Source: Limnohabitans sp. DM1
GTDB lineage: Bacteria; Pseudomonadota; Gammaproteobacteria; Burkholderiales; Burkholderiaceae_C
Length of the DNA stretch: 64,000 nt
Assembly (NCBI RefSeq): GCF_001269385.1
Contig: NZ_CXOO01000038.1
Location: 227-64,226 of the forward strand
Direction of reading: 5' to 3'
Part shown: piece after piece, positions 16,720 through 26,436 of the stretch
How the letters are laid out: every line of letters starts with the position of its first letter
Position numbering within the stretch: position 1 is the first letter of the stretch
The notes under the pieces: model-generated
The model's database searches: none
What the model was told of the DNA's origin: nothing
The model's input: the letters and a program-made list of their open reading frames with translations, nothing else
Program-made: the position numbers and the translations under genes

Positions 16720-17502
16720 ATGACACCTCTCAAGCGCGCTCTCATCGAAAAAGCAGGTCACGACCACGGTTTTGAACACACCGTGTCTGCATCGGGTACT
16801 GCCGTGATTTTGGGCTCGGCCCGACACCCTGCCAAAGTCGAGGTGTCTTGGGCTCAGCAGGGCTATGCCATGGCCCTTGTGCAAGGCCCGGCCACTTTGC
16901 CGTCCGAGCTGGCCCGCAGCTTTGCCGACTGGCCCCGTGCGGGCGATGCCTACGTGGCCGCCACCGATGCGCAATTGGCCCAGTGGCTGCACCGGGCAGC
17001 TTTGCTGGCCCAGTCCCTGCCCAATCAGGCGGCGGTAGATTTTGATGCGCAGGTGCAGCAGGCATTGGCCGAGCTGCCTGCAGCCGAAAGCCTGAGCACC
17101 GAGGTGCAGCGCATGGTGCGCCAGCGTGTGGGCCAAGACCGTTACCGCCAGGCCATGCTCGACTATTGGGGTGGCGCTTGCGCCGTTACGGGTCTGACCT
17201 TGGCTCCGGCCTTGCGTGCCAGCCACGCCAAGCCGTGGGCCGACTGCAGCACAGACGCCGAGCGCTTGGATGTGTTCAACGGCTTTTTGCTCAGCGCCAA
17301 CTTGGATGCGCTGTTTGACAAGTTCTTGATCTCGTTCAGTGATGCGGGTGAGTTGCTGATAGGCAGTTCTGTGTCCCTGGCCGATAGACATTTGCTAAGC
17401 CTGTCAAATGGGCTCAAGCTGCGTTGGCTTGCGCCTGGGCATGCCCAATATTTGCTTTATCACCGCGACCAGTTCCAAACCGTGAATGCTTGGATGGCCT
17501 GA
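16720..17502 (+). CDS. HNH endonuclease (HNH_2 type)
   Basis: The product has 260 residues. The C-terminal nuclease domain (154-205) has CAVTGL, LRASHAKPW (the catalytic His), and DVFNGFLLSANLDALFDKFL with the conserved Asn and His-equivalent positions of the HNH_2 family. The N-terminal 150 residues are a separate domain that I do not recognise, rich in alanine and tryptophan. Such proteins are often modification-dependent restriction nucleases in defence islands. It probably belongs with the upstream helicase fragment and AlbA ATPase, separated from them by the 11-bp repeats. Confidence 0.75.
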   Translation: MTPLKRALIEKAGHDHGFEHTVSASGTAVILGSARHPAKVEVSWAQQGYAMALVQGPATLPSELARSFADWPRAGDAYVAATDAQLAQWLHRAALLAQSLPNQAAVDFDAQVQQALAELPAAESLSTEVQRMVRQRVGQDRYRQAMLDYWGGACAVTGLTLAPALRASHAKPWADCSTDAERLDVFNGFLLSANLDALFDKFLISFSDAGELLIGSSVSLADRHLLSLSNGLKLRWLAPGHAQYLLYHRDQFQTVNAWMA

Positions 17503-17622
17503 AACTCCTACCCTTTCCCCCCAATGCCCAGGCCTTTGGCCTTGTAGCTGCTGCACGCTGTACATTCGCTGGCGCGCGTTGAGATGTACTCAGGCACATT
17601 CAAATTTTCAGGGACTTTTTTT

Positions 17623-18852
17623 ATGACACCACGTCCATCCACCCCATGCATCTCAGCTTGGGTGCGCACCGCCTGCATGAGTGCGGTGTTCGCCTCTTTG
17701 GGGCTTGCCCAAGCAGCTTGGGCGCAAAGCACCGATTTGTCGGCCTGCATGGCCGAGTTGCGCCCGGCAGCGCGCAGCGGCAAAGTGAGCGACGCCACCT
17801 GGACGCGCCACACCGAGGGGCTGCAGGCCGACTTCAGCGTCATTGAAAAGCTGAATTTCCAGCCCGAATTTCGCACGGCCATTTGGGACTACATGTCGGC
17901 CCTGGTGGACGAGGAGCGCGTGGCCGATGGCAAGGCCCGTCTGACTGAACACCGACAGGCGCTCGAGAGAGCCGAGCAACGGTTTGGCGTGGATGCGGCC
18001 ACAGTGGTCGCGGTCTGGGGCGTGGAGAGCAATTTTGGTCAGACCTTTGGCAAATACCCGCTGGTGCAGGCGCTGGGCACGCTGTCGTGTCACGGGCGGC
18101 GGCAAAGTTATTTTCGGGGTGAGTTTTTCTCGGCGCTGCGTATTTTGCAGGCCGGGCACATTGCGCCTGAGCGTTTTGTGGGCTCGTGGGCGGGGGCCTT
18201 TGGCCACACCCAGTTCATGCCCAGCACTTTCGAGCGCCTGGCGGTGGACTTTGATGGCGACGGCCGCGCCGACCTGATGGACAGCAGCGTGGACGCGCTG
18301 GGTTCGACCGCCAACTTTTTGGCCCGCGCGGGTTGGCAAAGTGGCTTGCCTTGGGGCATTGAAGTCAAGCTGCCCGCTGGCATCTCTTTGGCAGGCGAGG
18401 GCCGCCGCAGCAAACGCCCGGTGGCCGATTGGGCAGCACGCGGCGTGCGTCGGGTGGACGGCTCGGCCTTGCCCGCCAATTTGGGCTCGGTCGGTTTGCT
18501 GACGCTGGCCGGAGCCGATGGCCCTGCCTTTTTGGTCACGCGCAACTTTGACGCGCTCTACAGTTACAACGCGGCCGAAAGCTACGGCCTGGCCATTGCC
18601 CACCTGAGCGATCGCCTGCGCGGCGCTGGCCCCTTCGCTACGCCCTGGCCCACCGATGACGCGGGCCTGTCCCGCGCCGAGCGGCGCGAGTTGCAAGGCC
18701 TGCTGGTGATGCGCGGCCACGACATCGGCCCTGTGGATGGCATGTTGGGCGACAAATCGCGAGAGGCGATCCGCGCCGAACAAAAGCGCTTGGGGCTAGA
18801 GGCCAATGGCCGAGGCGGCCAGAAAATCCTCAAGGCTTTGCGCGGCGGGTGA
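17623..18852 (+). CDS. Lytic murein transglycosylase (MltB-like)
   Basis: The start chosen is the ATG at 17623 (MTPRPSTPCISAW); an in-frame ATG at 17584 only lengthens the leader. A signal peptide ends near AQAAWAQS, so the enzyme is periplasmic. The SLT_2 domain (~30-320) has the catalytic glutamate in VVAVWGVESNFGQTFG and the hallmark HTQFMPSTFERLAVDFDGDG. A C-terminal peptidoglycan-binding domain (LQGLLVMRGHDIGPVDGMLG) occupies the last 65 residues. It cleaves the MurNAc-GlcNAc bond with formation of the 1,6-anhydro product during wall turnover. Confidence 0.9.
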   Translation: MTPRPSTPCISAWVRTACMSAVFASLGLAQAAWAQSTDLSACMAELRPAARSGKVSDATWTRHTEGLQADFSVIEKLNFQPEFRTAIWDYMSALVDEERVADGKARLTEHRQALERAEQRFGVDAATVVAVWGVESNFGQTFGKYPLVQALGTLSCHGRRQSYFRGEFFSALRILQAGHIAPERFVGSWAGAFGHTQFMPSTFERLAVDFDGDGRADLMDSSVDALGSTANFLARAGWQSGLPWGIEVKLPAGISLAGEGRRSKRPVADWAARGVRRVDGSALPANLGSVGLLTLAGADGPAFLVTRNFDALYSYNAAESYGLAIAHLSDRLRGAGPFATPWPTDDAGLSRAERRELQGLLVMRGHDIGPVDGMLGDKSREAIRAEQKRLGLEANGRGGQKILKALRGG

Positions 18853-18870
18853 TTCGCCCGAGGGCTGAGT

Positions 18871-21144
18871 TCACACCTTCAGCGGCAAAGCCCGCTGCCG
18901 TTTGCCCGTCAAAGCAAACAGCGCATTGCCCACCGCCGGTGCCAGCGGCGGCACGGCGGGTTCGCCCACGCCCGCCGGGTGGCGGGTGCTGGGCACGATG
19001 TGGGTTTCCACTACCGGTGCCTGGCTGAGTGTGACCATGGGGTAGCTCGGAAAATTGCTTTGCTGCACCACGCCACCCACGATGTCGATTTGGCCGAACA
19101 GCGCGGCACTCAAGGCATAGACCACGCTGCTTTGCATTTGCTGGGCCACAGTGTCCGGGTTGACCACGGTGCCGCAGTCGATGGCACACACGACGCGGTG
19201 TACGCGGATCTGGCCTTCGGTGACTGAGACCTCGGCCACTTGCGCCACGATGGAGCCGAAGGATTTGTGCAGCGCAATGCCTCGCGCACGGCCAGTGGGC
19301 AGGGGCGTTCCCCAGCCTGCTTGTTTTGCAGCCAGCTGCAGCACGGCCGCATAACGCGGCGCGTCTTTCAACAGCTTCAGGCGAAAGGCCAGTGGTTCTT
19401 GTTTTGTGGCCACGGCCAGTTCGTCAATGAAGCATTCCGAGAAAAATGCGTTGTGCGAATGGCCCACCGAGCGCCAAAAGCCCACAGGCACGCCAGATTG
19501 GGTGGCCACATGGCTCATGTGCTGGTTTAAAAAGCCGTAGGGCAGATCGAACAGGCCCTCGGATGTGGTTTTGTCGGGCATGTCGATGGGCCCCGACAGG
19601 TGGGGCGCGGCCCGAGCCATCCAGCGCGGGGTGATGGCGTCGCCCGCGGACTTGATGCGCAGGCTGCTGACTTCACCTTGCGCGTCGATGGACGCCTGGA
19701 ATTTGGCCAGGTGCATCGGGCGGTAAAAGTCGTGCGTCATGTCTTCTTCGCGCGACCAGACCAGCTGCACGGGCGCGCCCTTGCAGGCCATGGCCACTTG
19801 CACGGCTTGCCCGACAAAGTCGACCTCCAGCCTGCGGCCAAAGCCGCCGCCCAGCAGGGTCACATGCACAGTGACTTGGTCCTCTTTGACGCCCGCCACC
19901 TTGGCGGCCATGGCGCGCGCCATTTGCGGCACCTGCGTGGGCACCCAAACTTCGACTTTGCCGTCTTTGACTTGTGCCGTGCAGTTCATCGGCTCCATGG
20001 TGGCGTGGGCCAAGTAGGGCGCTTGGTACAGCGCGTCGATGCGGCTGGCCGCCGTTTGTTCGGCTTTGAGTGGCAGGCCTTGCTCGTGGAAGGTGAAGCC
20101 GCTTTCGGTGTTCAGGGCCTTGAGCAGCTCGGCCTGGATGCGGGTGGTGTCTGCTGCACCTGATGCACCTGCTGCAGCTGTGGGCCACTGCACCTTCACG
20201 GCTTGTGCGCCTTGGCGGGCCTGCCAGGTGTTGCTGGCCACGACGGCCAAACCGCCTGTGCCGCCGCCCCAAGCGTCCAGCGCCACCACCTGGCTCACGC
20301 CCGGCAAGGCCAGTGCGGCCTGGGTGTCCATGGTGGCGGATGCGCCACCCAGCACCGGGTTCATGCGCACGGCCGCAAACAGCAGGCCGGGCAAGCGCAC
20401 GTCCATACCGAATTGCGCTTGGCCCGTGACTTTGGCTGGGATGTCGCTGCGCGCGGCGTTTTGGCCGATCAGCTTCCAGTCCTGACGGGCTTTGGGGGTG
20501 ATGTTGGCCGGGGTGCTGCCTGCAGCGGCTGCGCCCATTTGGCCGTAATGCGCCTTTTGGCCCGAGGCGTGTTGCATCACGCCATCGCGCACGGTGATCT
20601 CGCTGGCGGGCACTTTCCAGGCGGCGGCAGCGGCTTGCACCAGGCTGGCGCGTGCGGTGGCGGCGGCCATGCGCAGCGGCTCCCACAGGTCGGCCACCGA
20701 AGACGATCCGCCTGTGGCGTTGATGCCCAGCTCCCGGGCGATCTTGCCGACCATCCACTCGGCCAGTTTGATCTTGGTGGGTTTTTCGCCTTCGCTGTCC
20801 AGCGGGTGAAAGGGGAGGCTGGCGACCAGCATGGCCACGTTGCCGTAAATGCTGTCGGCACCGGCTTGTTCCAGGCGCACGCGGGCGAGGGGCACGTCCA
20901 GCTCTTCGGCCACCAGCATGGCCAGCGCGGTGTGCACGCCTTGGCCCATTTCGCTGCGCGGCATCGCCAGCACCACCGCGCCATCGGCGGCGATTTTGAT
21001 CCAGCCGTTCAATGCCACATCGCCTTGTGTGGGTAGCATCAATTCGGGTGAACCGAGGCGCGAGCGGGCGGGCATCGCGCCCCAGCCAACGACCAGTGCG
21101 CCGGTTGCGCCCAAGGCGCTCAAAATCCAGGTCCGGCGCTTCAT
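18871..21144 (-). CDS. Molybdenum hydroxylase large subunit (isoquinoline 1-oxidoreductase beta-type)
   Basis: The product has 757 residues and starts [20 protein letters not shown], a probable Tat signal (RR then hydrophobic), so the enzyme is periplasmic. Xanthine-oxidase-family motifs for the molybdopterin cytosine dinucleotide site include [34 protein letters not shown] and [18 protein letters not shown], with the catalytic glutamate in GVGEPAVPP. The layout (swapped N-terminal part, signal) is that of the IorB/aldehyde dehydrogenase group. It forms a two-subunit enzyme with the upstream 2Fe-2S protein; the genes overlap by 4 bases. Likely substrates are N-heterocycles or aldehydes. Confidence 0.85.
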   Translation of the reverse strand: MKRRTWILSALGATGALVVGWGAMPARSRLGSPELMLPTQGDVALNGWIKIAADGAVVLAMPRSEMGQGVHTALAMLVAEELDVPLARVRLEQAGADSIYGNVAMLVASLPFHPLDSEGEKPTKIKLAEWMVGKIARELGINATGGSSSVADLWEPLRMAAATARASLVQAAAAAWKVPASEITVRDGVMQHASGQKAHYGQMGAAAAGSTPANITPKARQDWKLIGQNAARSDIPAKVTGQAQFGMDVRLPGLLFAAVRMNPVLGGASATMDTQAALALPGVSQVVALDAWGGGTGGLAVVASNTWQARQGAQAVKVQWPTAAAGASGAADTTRIQAELLKALNTESGFTFHEQGLPLKAEQTAASRIDALYQAPYLAHATMEPMNCTAQVKDGKVEVWVPTQVPQMARAMAAKVAGVKEDQVTVHVTLLGGGFGRRLEVDFVGQAVQVAMACKGAPVQLVWSREEDMTHDFYRPMHLAKFQASIDAQGEVSSLRIKSAGDAITPRWMARAAPHLSGPIDMPDKTTSEGLFDLPYGFLNQHMSHVATQSGVPVGFWRSVGHSHNAFFSECFIDELAVATKQEPLAFRLKLLKDAPRYAAVLQLAAKQAGWGTPLPTGRARGIALHKSFGSIVAQVAEVSVTEGQIRVHRVVCAIDCGTVVNPDTVAQQMQSSVVYALSAALFGQIDIVGGVVQQSNFPSYPMVTLSQAPVVETHIVPSTRHPAGVGEPAVPPLAPAVGNALFALTGKRQRALPLKV

Positions 21145-21608
21145 GCGGCACCGCCTTTCTTCAGTTCAGCCGCAGCCCGGTGGATGGCCGCCCGCACACG
21201 CTGGTAAGTGCCGCAGCGGCACAGGTTGGTCATGGCCGCGTCAATGTCGGCATCGCTGGGCTGGGGGTTTTTGTCCAGCAAGGCGGCCGCAGCCATCAGC
21301 ATGCCGCTTTGGCAGTAACCGCATTGCGGCACCTGCTCGGCGATCCACGCGCTTTGCAGGGGGTGGGGCTTTTCTGCCGTGCCCAAGGATTCGATGGTTT
21401 TGATTGGTTGGTTCGCCACCGCAGACGCGGGCGTCACGCAAGAGCGCACGGGCTGGCCGTCCACATGCACGGTGCAGGCCCCACAAGCGGCGATGCCGCA
21501 GCCGAATTTGGTGCCCGTGAGATTCAGTTCATCGCGCAGCACCCACAGCAGGGGCGTGCTGGGGTCAGCGGTGGCGGTGCGGCTTTGGCCGTTGATGTTC
21601 AGTTGCAC
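21141..21608 (-). CDS. Molybdenum hydroxylase small 2Fe-2S subunit (IorA-type)
   Basis: The product has 155 residues. The plant-type 2Fe-2S site is [18 protein letters not shown], and the second all-helical 2Fe-2S site is [10 protein letters not shown] with [15 protein letters not shown]. It passes electrons from the molybdenum site of the large subunit, probably to a membrane cytochrome since no FAD subunit is present. No signal peptide is visible, so it would travel with the Tat-exported large subunit. Confidence 0.9.
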   Translation of the reverse strand: MQLNINGQSRTATADPSTPLLWVLRDELNLTGTKFGCGIAACGACTVHVDGQPVRSCVTPASAVANQPIKTIESLGTAEKPHPLQSAWIAEQVPQCGYCQSGMLMAAAALLDKNPQPSDADIDAAMTNLCRCGTYQRVRAAIHRAAAELKKGGAA

Positions 21609-21725
21609 GGTGTTCTTTGGGGATGTTGACGAGGCATGATGTTAACGGTCTTGGGCATGCGCGCGCGATGCAGATGGGCTTTGACTTTGTGAGCGAAATC
21701 GCTGAGCGCGAGCCATCCAACCGCC

Positions 21726-21786
21726 CCTTCGCGGTCACAGACCGCTCCTACAGAGGGTTGGTTGTGTAGGAGCGCTCTCAGAGCGC
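21726..21786. repeat. REP-like inverted pair (BIME-like)
   Basis: Outer arms CGCTCCTACA (21743-21752) and TGTAGGAGCG (21765-21774) are perfect inverses. Each half carries its own small stem: GCGGTC/GACCGC (21731-21745) and GCGCTC/GAGCGC (21772-21786). This is the layout of two inverted REP elements in the gap between the hydroxylase and kynA, 3' of both neighbouring transcripts' ends or leaders. A related element lies at 61059-61115. Confidence 0.65.
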
Positions 21787-21811
21787 GATCAACTAGATGG
21801 CACTTTCGCCG

Positions 21812-22711
21812 TCACAGCTGCGTTCGCAGCGTCCAGATTTCCGGGAAGAGCACGGTGTCCAGCATCTTGCGCAAGTAGCTCACACCGCCGGTACCGCCCG
21901 TGCCGCGCTTGAAGCCAATCACGCGCTCCACCGTGGTCACATGCCGAAAGCGCCACAAACGAAAAGCGTCTTCCAGATCGGTCAGCTCTTCGCCCAGTTG
22001 GTACAGATCCCAGTGCTGCTGCGGGTTGCGGTAGACCACCAGCCAGGCGTTTTCGACCGCCTCGCTGGCTGGGTAGGGCTGACGCCAGTCGCGCTCGGTG
22101 TGGGTGCCCGGCACATCCAGGCCACGGCGCTTCAAAAGGCGCAAGCATTCGTCGTACAGCGAGGGCGCTTCGTAGGCGGCCTGCACGGTGGCCGACAGGT
22201 CAGGGCGGTGCGCGTGGGGCTGCAGCATGGCCGCATTTTTGTTGCCCATCGCAAACTCGATGCAGCGGTATTGCCAGCTCTGAAAGCCGCTCGACTGCGC
22301 CAAATAAGGGCGAATGGCGCTGTACTCGGGCGGCGTCATGGTGGCCAGCACGTCCCAGGCGTGCACCAGTTGCTCCATGATGCGGCTGACGCGAGCAAGT
22401 TTTTTGAAGGCGTCGGGCAACTGGTCTTGCGCGATGCCCGCCATGGCGGCCTGCAGCTCGTGCAGCATCAGCTTCATCCAAAGCTCGCTGGTCTGGTGTT
22501 GCACGATGAACAGCATCTCGTTGTGGTCGGGCGAGAGCGGTTTTTGCGCGTTGAGGATGGCGTCGAGTTGCAGGTAGTCGCCGTAGCTCATGCGGCCGTC
22601 AAAGTCGAGCTGCGCTTTTTCATCGTGCACGATGCGCTCGCCTGTGGCATCGCCTGCTGCGGCGCTGGCGCTGGCTGTGGTGGAGGCTGAGGAGAAAGGG
22701 CAGGAACTCAT
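21812..22711 (-). CDS. kynA: Tryptophan 2,3-dioxygenase
   Basis: The product has 299 residues, the usual bacterial length. Conserved segments are [40 protein letters not shown] (with the substrate-contacting His), [18 protein letters not shown] and the heme-ligand region [33 protein letters not shown]. The cytosolic heme enzyme opens the indole ring of tryptophan to N-formylkynurenine. It is the last gene of the kynBUA operon and lies 10 bases after kynU. Confidence 0.95.
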   Translation of the reverse strand: MSSCPFSSASTTASASAAAGDATGERIVHDEKAQLDFDGRMSYGDYLQLDAILNAQKPLSPDHNEMLFIVQHQTSELWMKLMLHELQAAMAGIAQDQLPDAFKKLARVSRIMEQLVHAWDVLATMTPPEYSAIRPYLAQSSGFQSWQYRCIEFAMGNKNAAMLQPHAHRPDLSATVQAAYEAPSLYDECLRLLKRRGLDVPGTHTERDWRQPYPASEAVENAWLVVYRNPQQHWDLYQLGEELTDLEDAFRLWRFRHVTTVERVIGFKRGTGGTGGVSYLRKMLDTVLFPEIWTLRTQL

Positions 22712-22721
22712 GACAGGCCTT

Positions 22722-24008
22722 TCATGTCACGGCGTTCTTTTGTGCAAAGCGGGCGTCTTGCCATTCGCCAGTTTGCATGACCTGGCACAGGTGTTCTGCG
22801 GCCTGCCACACGTCGGCATAGCCCACATACAGCGGCGTGAAACCAAAGCGCAAGATGTCGGCATTTACGCCGCCATCGCCCGCCCTGAAGTCACCGATCA
22901 CGCCGCGCGCGATCAGGGCTTGCACGATGGCGTAGGCGCCTTCGGCCCGGGTCAGGCTCACTTGCGAGCCGCGCAGGGCTTCTTCGGCCGGGGTGGCGAT
23001 GCCAAAACCGTGGCCGTGCAATCGCGTGCGCACCAGTTGCATGAACAGGCCCGTGAGGGCCAACGACTTTTGGCGCAACGCGGTCATGCCGCCCAGCGCC
23101 TCGGCGGCCAAAAAGGCGTCCAGGCCGCAGTCGAGTGCTGTGAGGCTCAAGATGGGTTGGGTGCCGCATTGGTAGCGGGTGATGCCTGCGGCAGGTTGGT
23201 AATCCGGCGTGAAGGCAAAGGGCGCTGCATGGCCCCACCAGCCTGCCAGGGGTTGCCAAAACCGGTCGGTGTGCTCTGGGCGCACCCACACAAAAGCGGG
23301 CGCGCCGGGGCCGCCATTGAGGTATTTGTAGCCGCAGCCCACGGCAAAGTCGGCCCCTGAGCCGTTCAGGTCGACCGGCACGGCACCTGCGCTGTGCGCC
23401 AGGTCCCACACGGTGAGGATGCCTTGGGCGTGGGCCTGCGCGGTGACGGCCTGCATGTCGTGCATGGCCCCGGTGCGGTAGTTCACATGGGTGAGCATGA
23501 GCACCGCCACATCGGCTTGCAGCGCAGCCGCGATCTCGTCGGCTTCGACCAGTTGCAGGGTGTAGCCGCGTTCTTTGCACAAGGCTTCTGCGATGTACAG
23601 GTCAGTCGGAAAGTTGCTGCGCTCGCTGACGATTTTGGTTTTGTGCGTGTGGTCGGCTTTGGCGATGTGCAGCGCTGCGGCCAGCACTTTGAACAGGTTG
23701 ATTGAGGTGCTGTCCGCCGCGATCACTTCGCCAGGCTGGGCACCGATGACACGGGCAATCTTGTCGCCCACGCGTTGGGGCAGGGTGAACCAGCCTGCGC
23801 TGTTCCAGCTTTTGATCAGGTCGGTGCCCCATTCGTGCGTGACGGCATGGGCCACGCGGGCAGGGACGGTTTTGGGCAACACGCCCAGCGAGTTGCCATC
23901 CAGGTAAATCACGCCGGGGGGCAAATCGAACTGGTTGCGCAGGGCGCGCAGCGGGTCTTGCGCGTCCAGCAGTTCGCAGTCTTGCAAGGTGGGGGTGAGG
24001 TTCATCAT
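22722..24008 (-). CDS. kynU: Kynureninase
   Basis: The product has 428 residues. It is a PLP enzyme with the lysine in [19 protein letters not shown] and conserved [27 protein letters not shown] and [20 protein letters not shown]. It splits kynurenine into anthranilate and alanine. Two adjacent ATG codons (24008 and 24005) are possible starts. It lies between kynB and kynA in one operon that converts tryptophan to anthranilate. Confidence 0.95.
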   Translation of the reverse strand: MMNLTPTLQDCELLDAQDPLRALRNQFDLPPGVIYLDGNSLGVLPKTVPARVAHAVTHEWGTDLIKSWNSAGWFTLPQRVGDKIARVIGAQPGEVIAADSTSINLFKVLAAALHIAKADHTHKTKIVSERSNFPTDLYIAEALCKERGYTLQLVEADEIAAALQADVAVLMLTHVNYRTGAMHDMQAVTAQAHAQGILTVWDLAHSAGAVPVDLNGSGADFAVGCGYKYLNGGPGAPAFVWVRPEHTDRFWQPLAGWWGHAAPFAFTPDYQPAAGITRYQCGTQPILSLTALDCGLDAFLAAEALGGMTALRQKSLALTGLFMQLVRTRLHGHGFGIATPAEEALRGSQVSLTRAEGAYAIVQALIARGVIGDFRAGDGGVNADILRFGFTPLYVGYADVWQAAEHLCQVMQTGEWQDARFAQKNAVT

Positions 24009-24031
24009 TGGGGTGTCTTTCAGCTAGTGGT

Positions 24032-24658
24032 TCAAAGTTCGCGCAAGACCGCCCGCACGGGGCTGGCGTCGGCGCTGATGAGTTTCAGGGGCAGGGCGAT
24101 CAGTTCGTAATCGCCTTCGGGCACCTCATCGAGCAGCAGGTTTTCCAGCACGCGCAGGCCGCGCTGGCGGATCACCTGGTGGCTGGGCAGCGCTTTGTTG
24201 TCGGCTGGGTCGATGCTGGCGCTGTCGGTGCCGATCAGCAGCACGCCCAGGTCGGCCAAGTGCTGCACGGTGGCTGGGTCAAAACCGGTGAGCTGGGTGT
24301 CGAACTGCGCCAGTGGAAACTGACGGTAGGTGCGCACCAGCAGCCGCTCGGGCACATCGCTCAGGGCGTGTTGCAAGTGGGCGATGGTGATCAAAGGGCC
24401 AGCATCGATGGCGTGGATGACGCGGCAGCGGCCCAGAAAGGGCTGCAGGTCCAAAGCGCCCACCGCCGCGCCTTGCGGGTCGTAATGCAGTGGGGCATCG
24501 GCATGCGCGCCCACATGCGGCGACAAAGTGATGGCGCTCACGTTCACAGGGCAGTCGTCAGACAGCGTGGCGGCCCATTGCTGGGTGTAAGGTGTGTCGC
24601 CCGGAAAGACCGGGCTTTGCGCATCGACGGGTGGGGAAATGTCCCAAAGTTTTTTCAT
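24032..24658 (-). CDS. kynB: Kynurenine formamidase (arylformamidase)
   Basis: The start chosen is the ATG at 24658 (MKKLWDISPPVDAQSPVFPG); the frame continues upstream without homology. The product is ~208 residues, normal for KynB. The cyclase-family metal site shows as HVGAHADAPLHY (H-x-x-x-H-x-D), with a later TDSASIDPAD. It hydrolyses N-formylkynurenine to kynurenine, using divalent metals. It is the first gene of kynBUA. No KynR-type regulator is adjacent. Confidence 0.95.
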   Translation of the reverse strand: MKKLWDISPPVDAQSPVFPGDTPYTQQWAATLSDDCPVNVSAITLSPHVGAHADAPLHYDPQGAAVGALDLQPFLGRCRVIHAIDAGPLITIAHLQHALSDVPERLLVRTYRQFPLAQFDTQLTGFDPATVQHLADLGVLLIGTDSASIDPADNKALPSHQVIRQRGLRVLENLLLDEVPEGDYELIALPLKLISADASPVRAVLREL

Positions 24659-24726
24659 GGTGTGCGAAGGTAGCACTGCCCAAAAAACCGTGGTGTCGGT
24701 TATTTCCAACACCCGTGAAAAAGACT

Positions 24727-25035
24727 TCAGACGTTCAGCGCAGGCAGGCCATGGCGGCGACGCGCTTGCTCGCAAGCGGGGCTGCCTTCTTCAAACTCCC
24801 GGCAGGGCGAAGGTCGCCATTCGTAAATGCCGCAAATGGCTTTTTCGCCCGTTTTGCCATAAAGCGCGGCGCAGCGCGGCGGGCTGTGGTCGGTGCCGCG
24901 CATGCGGCAGGTGTGCTCGGTGATCGGCGAGGCCAAACCCGCAGGCACATCACCGCCGCCTTCTTCGTATTCGTACACGGAAAAGTCCACCCGGAAGCTC
25001 ACGCAGCAGGCGCCGCAGGTTGTGCAGTTGGACAT
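24727..25035 (-). CDS. YkgJ-family cysteine cluster protein
   Basis: The product has 102 residues. Cysteine motifs are CTTCGACCVSF at the N-terminus, CRMRG, CAALYGKTGEKAICGIYEWR and SPCREF, the pattern of the YkgJ (zinc- or iron-chelating) family. The role is unknown. It starts 3 bases after the VOC-family gene and may be co-transcribed with argD-argF. Confidence 0.8.
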   Translation of the reverse strand: MSNCTTCGACCVSFRVDFSVYEYEEGGGDVPAGLASPITEHTCRMRGTDHSPPRCAALYGKTGEKAICGIYEWRPSPCREFEEGSPACEQARRRHGLPALNV

Positions 25036-25038
25036 GAC

Positions 25039-25452
25039 TTACTCAGACGTATGGCAAACCGCTTCTATGTTGTTGCCTTCAAGGTCAATCACAAAAGCAC
25101 CGTAATAGTTCGGGTGGTAATGTGGCCGCAACCCCGGGCCGCCATTGTCAGTTGCACCGGACTGTATGGCAGCGGAATAGAAAGCATCCACTGCAGCCCG
25201 ATTCGGCGCTTGCCAGCACAAATGGCAGCCAGCTGTTGCATCAACGCCTCCGTAAGGCGATGGGCCGTCGACAAACCAAGTGTCTATTTTTTCACCGCTG
25301 GGCTGATGTATGTCAGGGTAGCCAAAACCCAAAATGTTGCTGCCATGGAATCCCTCGAATGCAAGTCGATAGCCCAGTTGTTTGAGCACAGGTTCGTAAA
25401 ACGCTTTGCAGCGCTGAATGTCACGCACTCGAAACGTCATGTGATCAAGCAT
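25039..25452 (-). CDS. VOC-family (glyoxalase-like) protein
   Basis: The product has 137 residues. The vicinal-oxygen-chelate fold shows in MLDHMTFRVRDIQRCKAFYE, GCHLCWQAPNRAAVDAFYSA and the closing YYGAFVIDLEGNNIEAVCH. His 4 and Glu near the end are likely metal ligands. Members include glyoxalases, dioxygenases and resistance proteins; the specific role here is unknown. It sits 15 bases after argF. Confidence 0.8.
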   Translation of the reverse strand: MLDHMTFRVRDIQRCKAFYEPVLKQLGYRLAFEGFHGSNILGFGYPDIHQPSGEKIDTWFVDGPSPYGGVDATAGCHLCWQAPNRAAVDAFYSAAIQSGATDNGGPGLRPHYHPNYYGAFVIDLEGNNIEAVCHTSE

Positions 25453-25467
25453 ATTTCTCCTTGATGC

Positions 25468-26436
25468 TTAGTGGTTCACTCGGCCCAAGAGCAAAAACTC
25501 CATCAGTGCCTTTTGCACATGCATACGGTTTTCGGCTTCGTCCCAGACCACCGATTGTGGGCCGTCGATGACTTCGGCGCTGACTTCTTCGCCCCGGTGT
25601 GCAGGCAGGCAGTGCATGAACAGGGCGTCGGGCTTGGCCACTCGCATCATGGCTTCGTCCACGCACCAGTCGGCAAAGGCTTTCTTGCGGGCTTCGTTTT
25701 CTGCCTCAAAGCCCATGCTGGTCCACACGTCGGTGGTGACCAGGTCAGCGCCTCGGCAGGCGTCTTCGGGGTCTTTGAAGATTTTGTAGCTGTCGGCGCT
25801 GCGCAAACCGGCCACGGCCTGGTCCACCTCGTAGCCGCTGGGCGTGCTCAGGTGCACCTTGAAACCCAGCAATTCGGCCGCTTGCAGCCAGGTGTTGGCC
25901 ATGTTGTTGCCGTCGCCCACCCAAGCCACCACTTTGCCCTTCAGGTAAGACGGGTCCGGTTGGCCTTGGGCGTCTAGGCCCCGGTGCTCCAGCAGGGTGA
26001 AGAGGTCGGCCAGAATTTGGCAGGGGTGGAACTCGTTGGTCAGGCCGTTGATGACGGGCACGCGCGAGTGCGAGGCAAAGCGCTCGATCTTGTCTTGGCC
26101 ATAGGTGCGGATCATGACGATGTCGGTCATGCGGCTGATCACGCGGGCGCTGTCTTCGATGGGCTCGGAGCGCCCCAGTTGGCTGTCGCCCGTGGTCAGG
26201 TGCACCACCGAGCCGCCCAGTTGGTACATGCCCGCCTCAAAGCTCACGCGGGTGCGGGTGCTGGCTTTTTCAAAGATCATGGCCAGCGTGCGGTCGGCCA
26301 GCGGATGGTATTTTTCGTAGGCCTTGAACTTGCGCTTGATCTCTGCGGCGCGTGCAAACACATGCGCGTACTCGTCCGCCGTGAGGTCGGTGAACTGCAG
26401 GTAGTGCCGCACGGGCACGTGTGGGGACTGGCTCAT
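25468..26436 (-). CDS. argF: Ornithine carbamoyltransferase
   Basis: The start chosen is the ATG at 26436 (MSQSPHVPVRHYLQFTDL); the frame is open much further but only as a shadow of argD. The product has 322 residues. The carbamoyl-phosphate loop is FEKASTRTRVSFE, the ornithine-binding segment NGLTNEFHPCQILADL and the C-terminal motif FMHCLPAHRGEEVS. It makes citrulline from ornithine in arginine biosynthesis. It overlaps argD by 4 bases (ATGA), so the two are translationally coupled. Confidence 0.95.
   Translation of the reverse strand: MSQSPHVPVRHYLQFTDLTADEYAHVFARAAEIKRKFKAYEKYHPLADRTLAMIFEKASTRTRVSFEAGMYQLGGSVVHLTTGDSQLGRSEPIEDSARVISRMTDIVMIRTYGQDKIERFASHSRVPVINGLTNEFHPCQILADLFTLLEHRGLDAQGQPDPSYLKGKVVAWVGDGNNMANTWLQAAELLGFKVHLSTPSGYEVDQAVAGLRSADSYKIFKDPEDACRGADLVTTDVWTSMGFEAENEARKKAFADWCVDEAMMRVAKPDALFMHCLPAHRGEEVSAEVIDGPQSVVWDEAENRMHVQKALMEFLLLGRVNH

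Noticed and set aside
19673..21151. 492-residue open frame on the minus strand overlapping the molybdenum hydroxylase
   Set aside because: It is a frame-shifted shadow of a high-GC gene: arginine-, histidine- and glycine-rich without any family pattern, whereas the hydroxylase frame has clear motifs.
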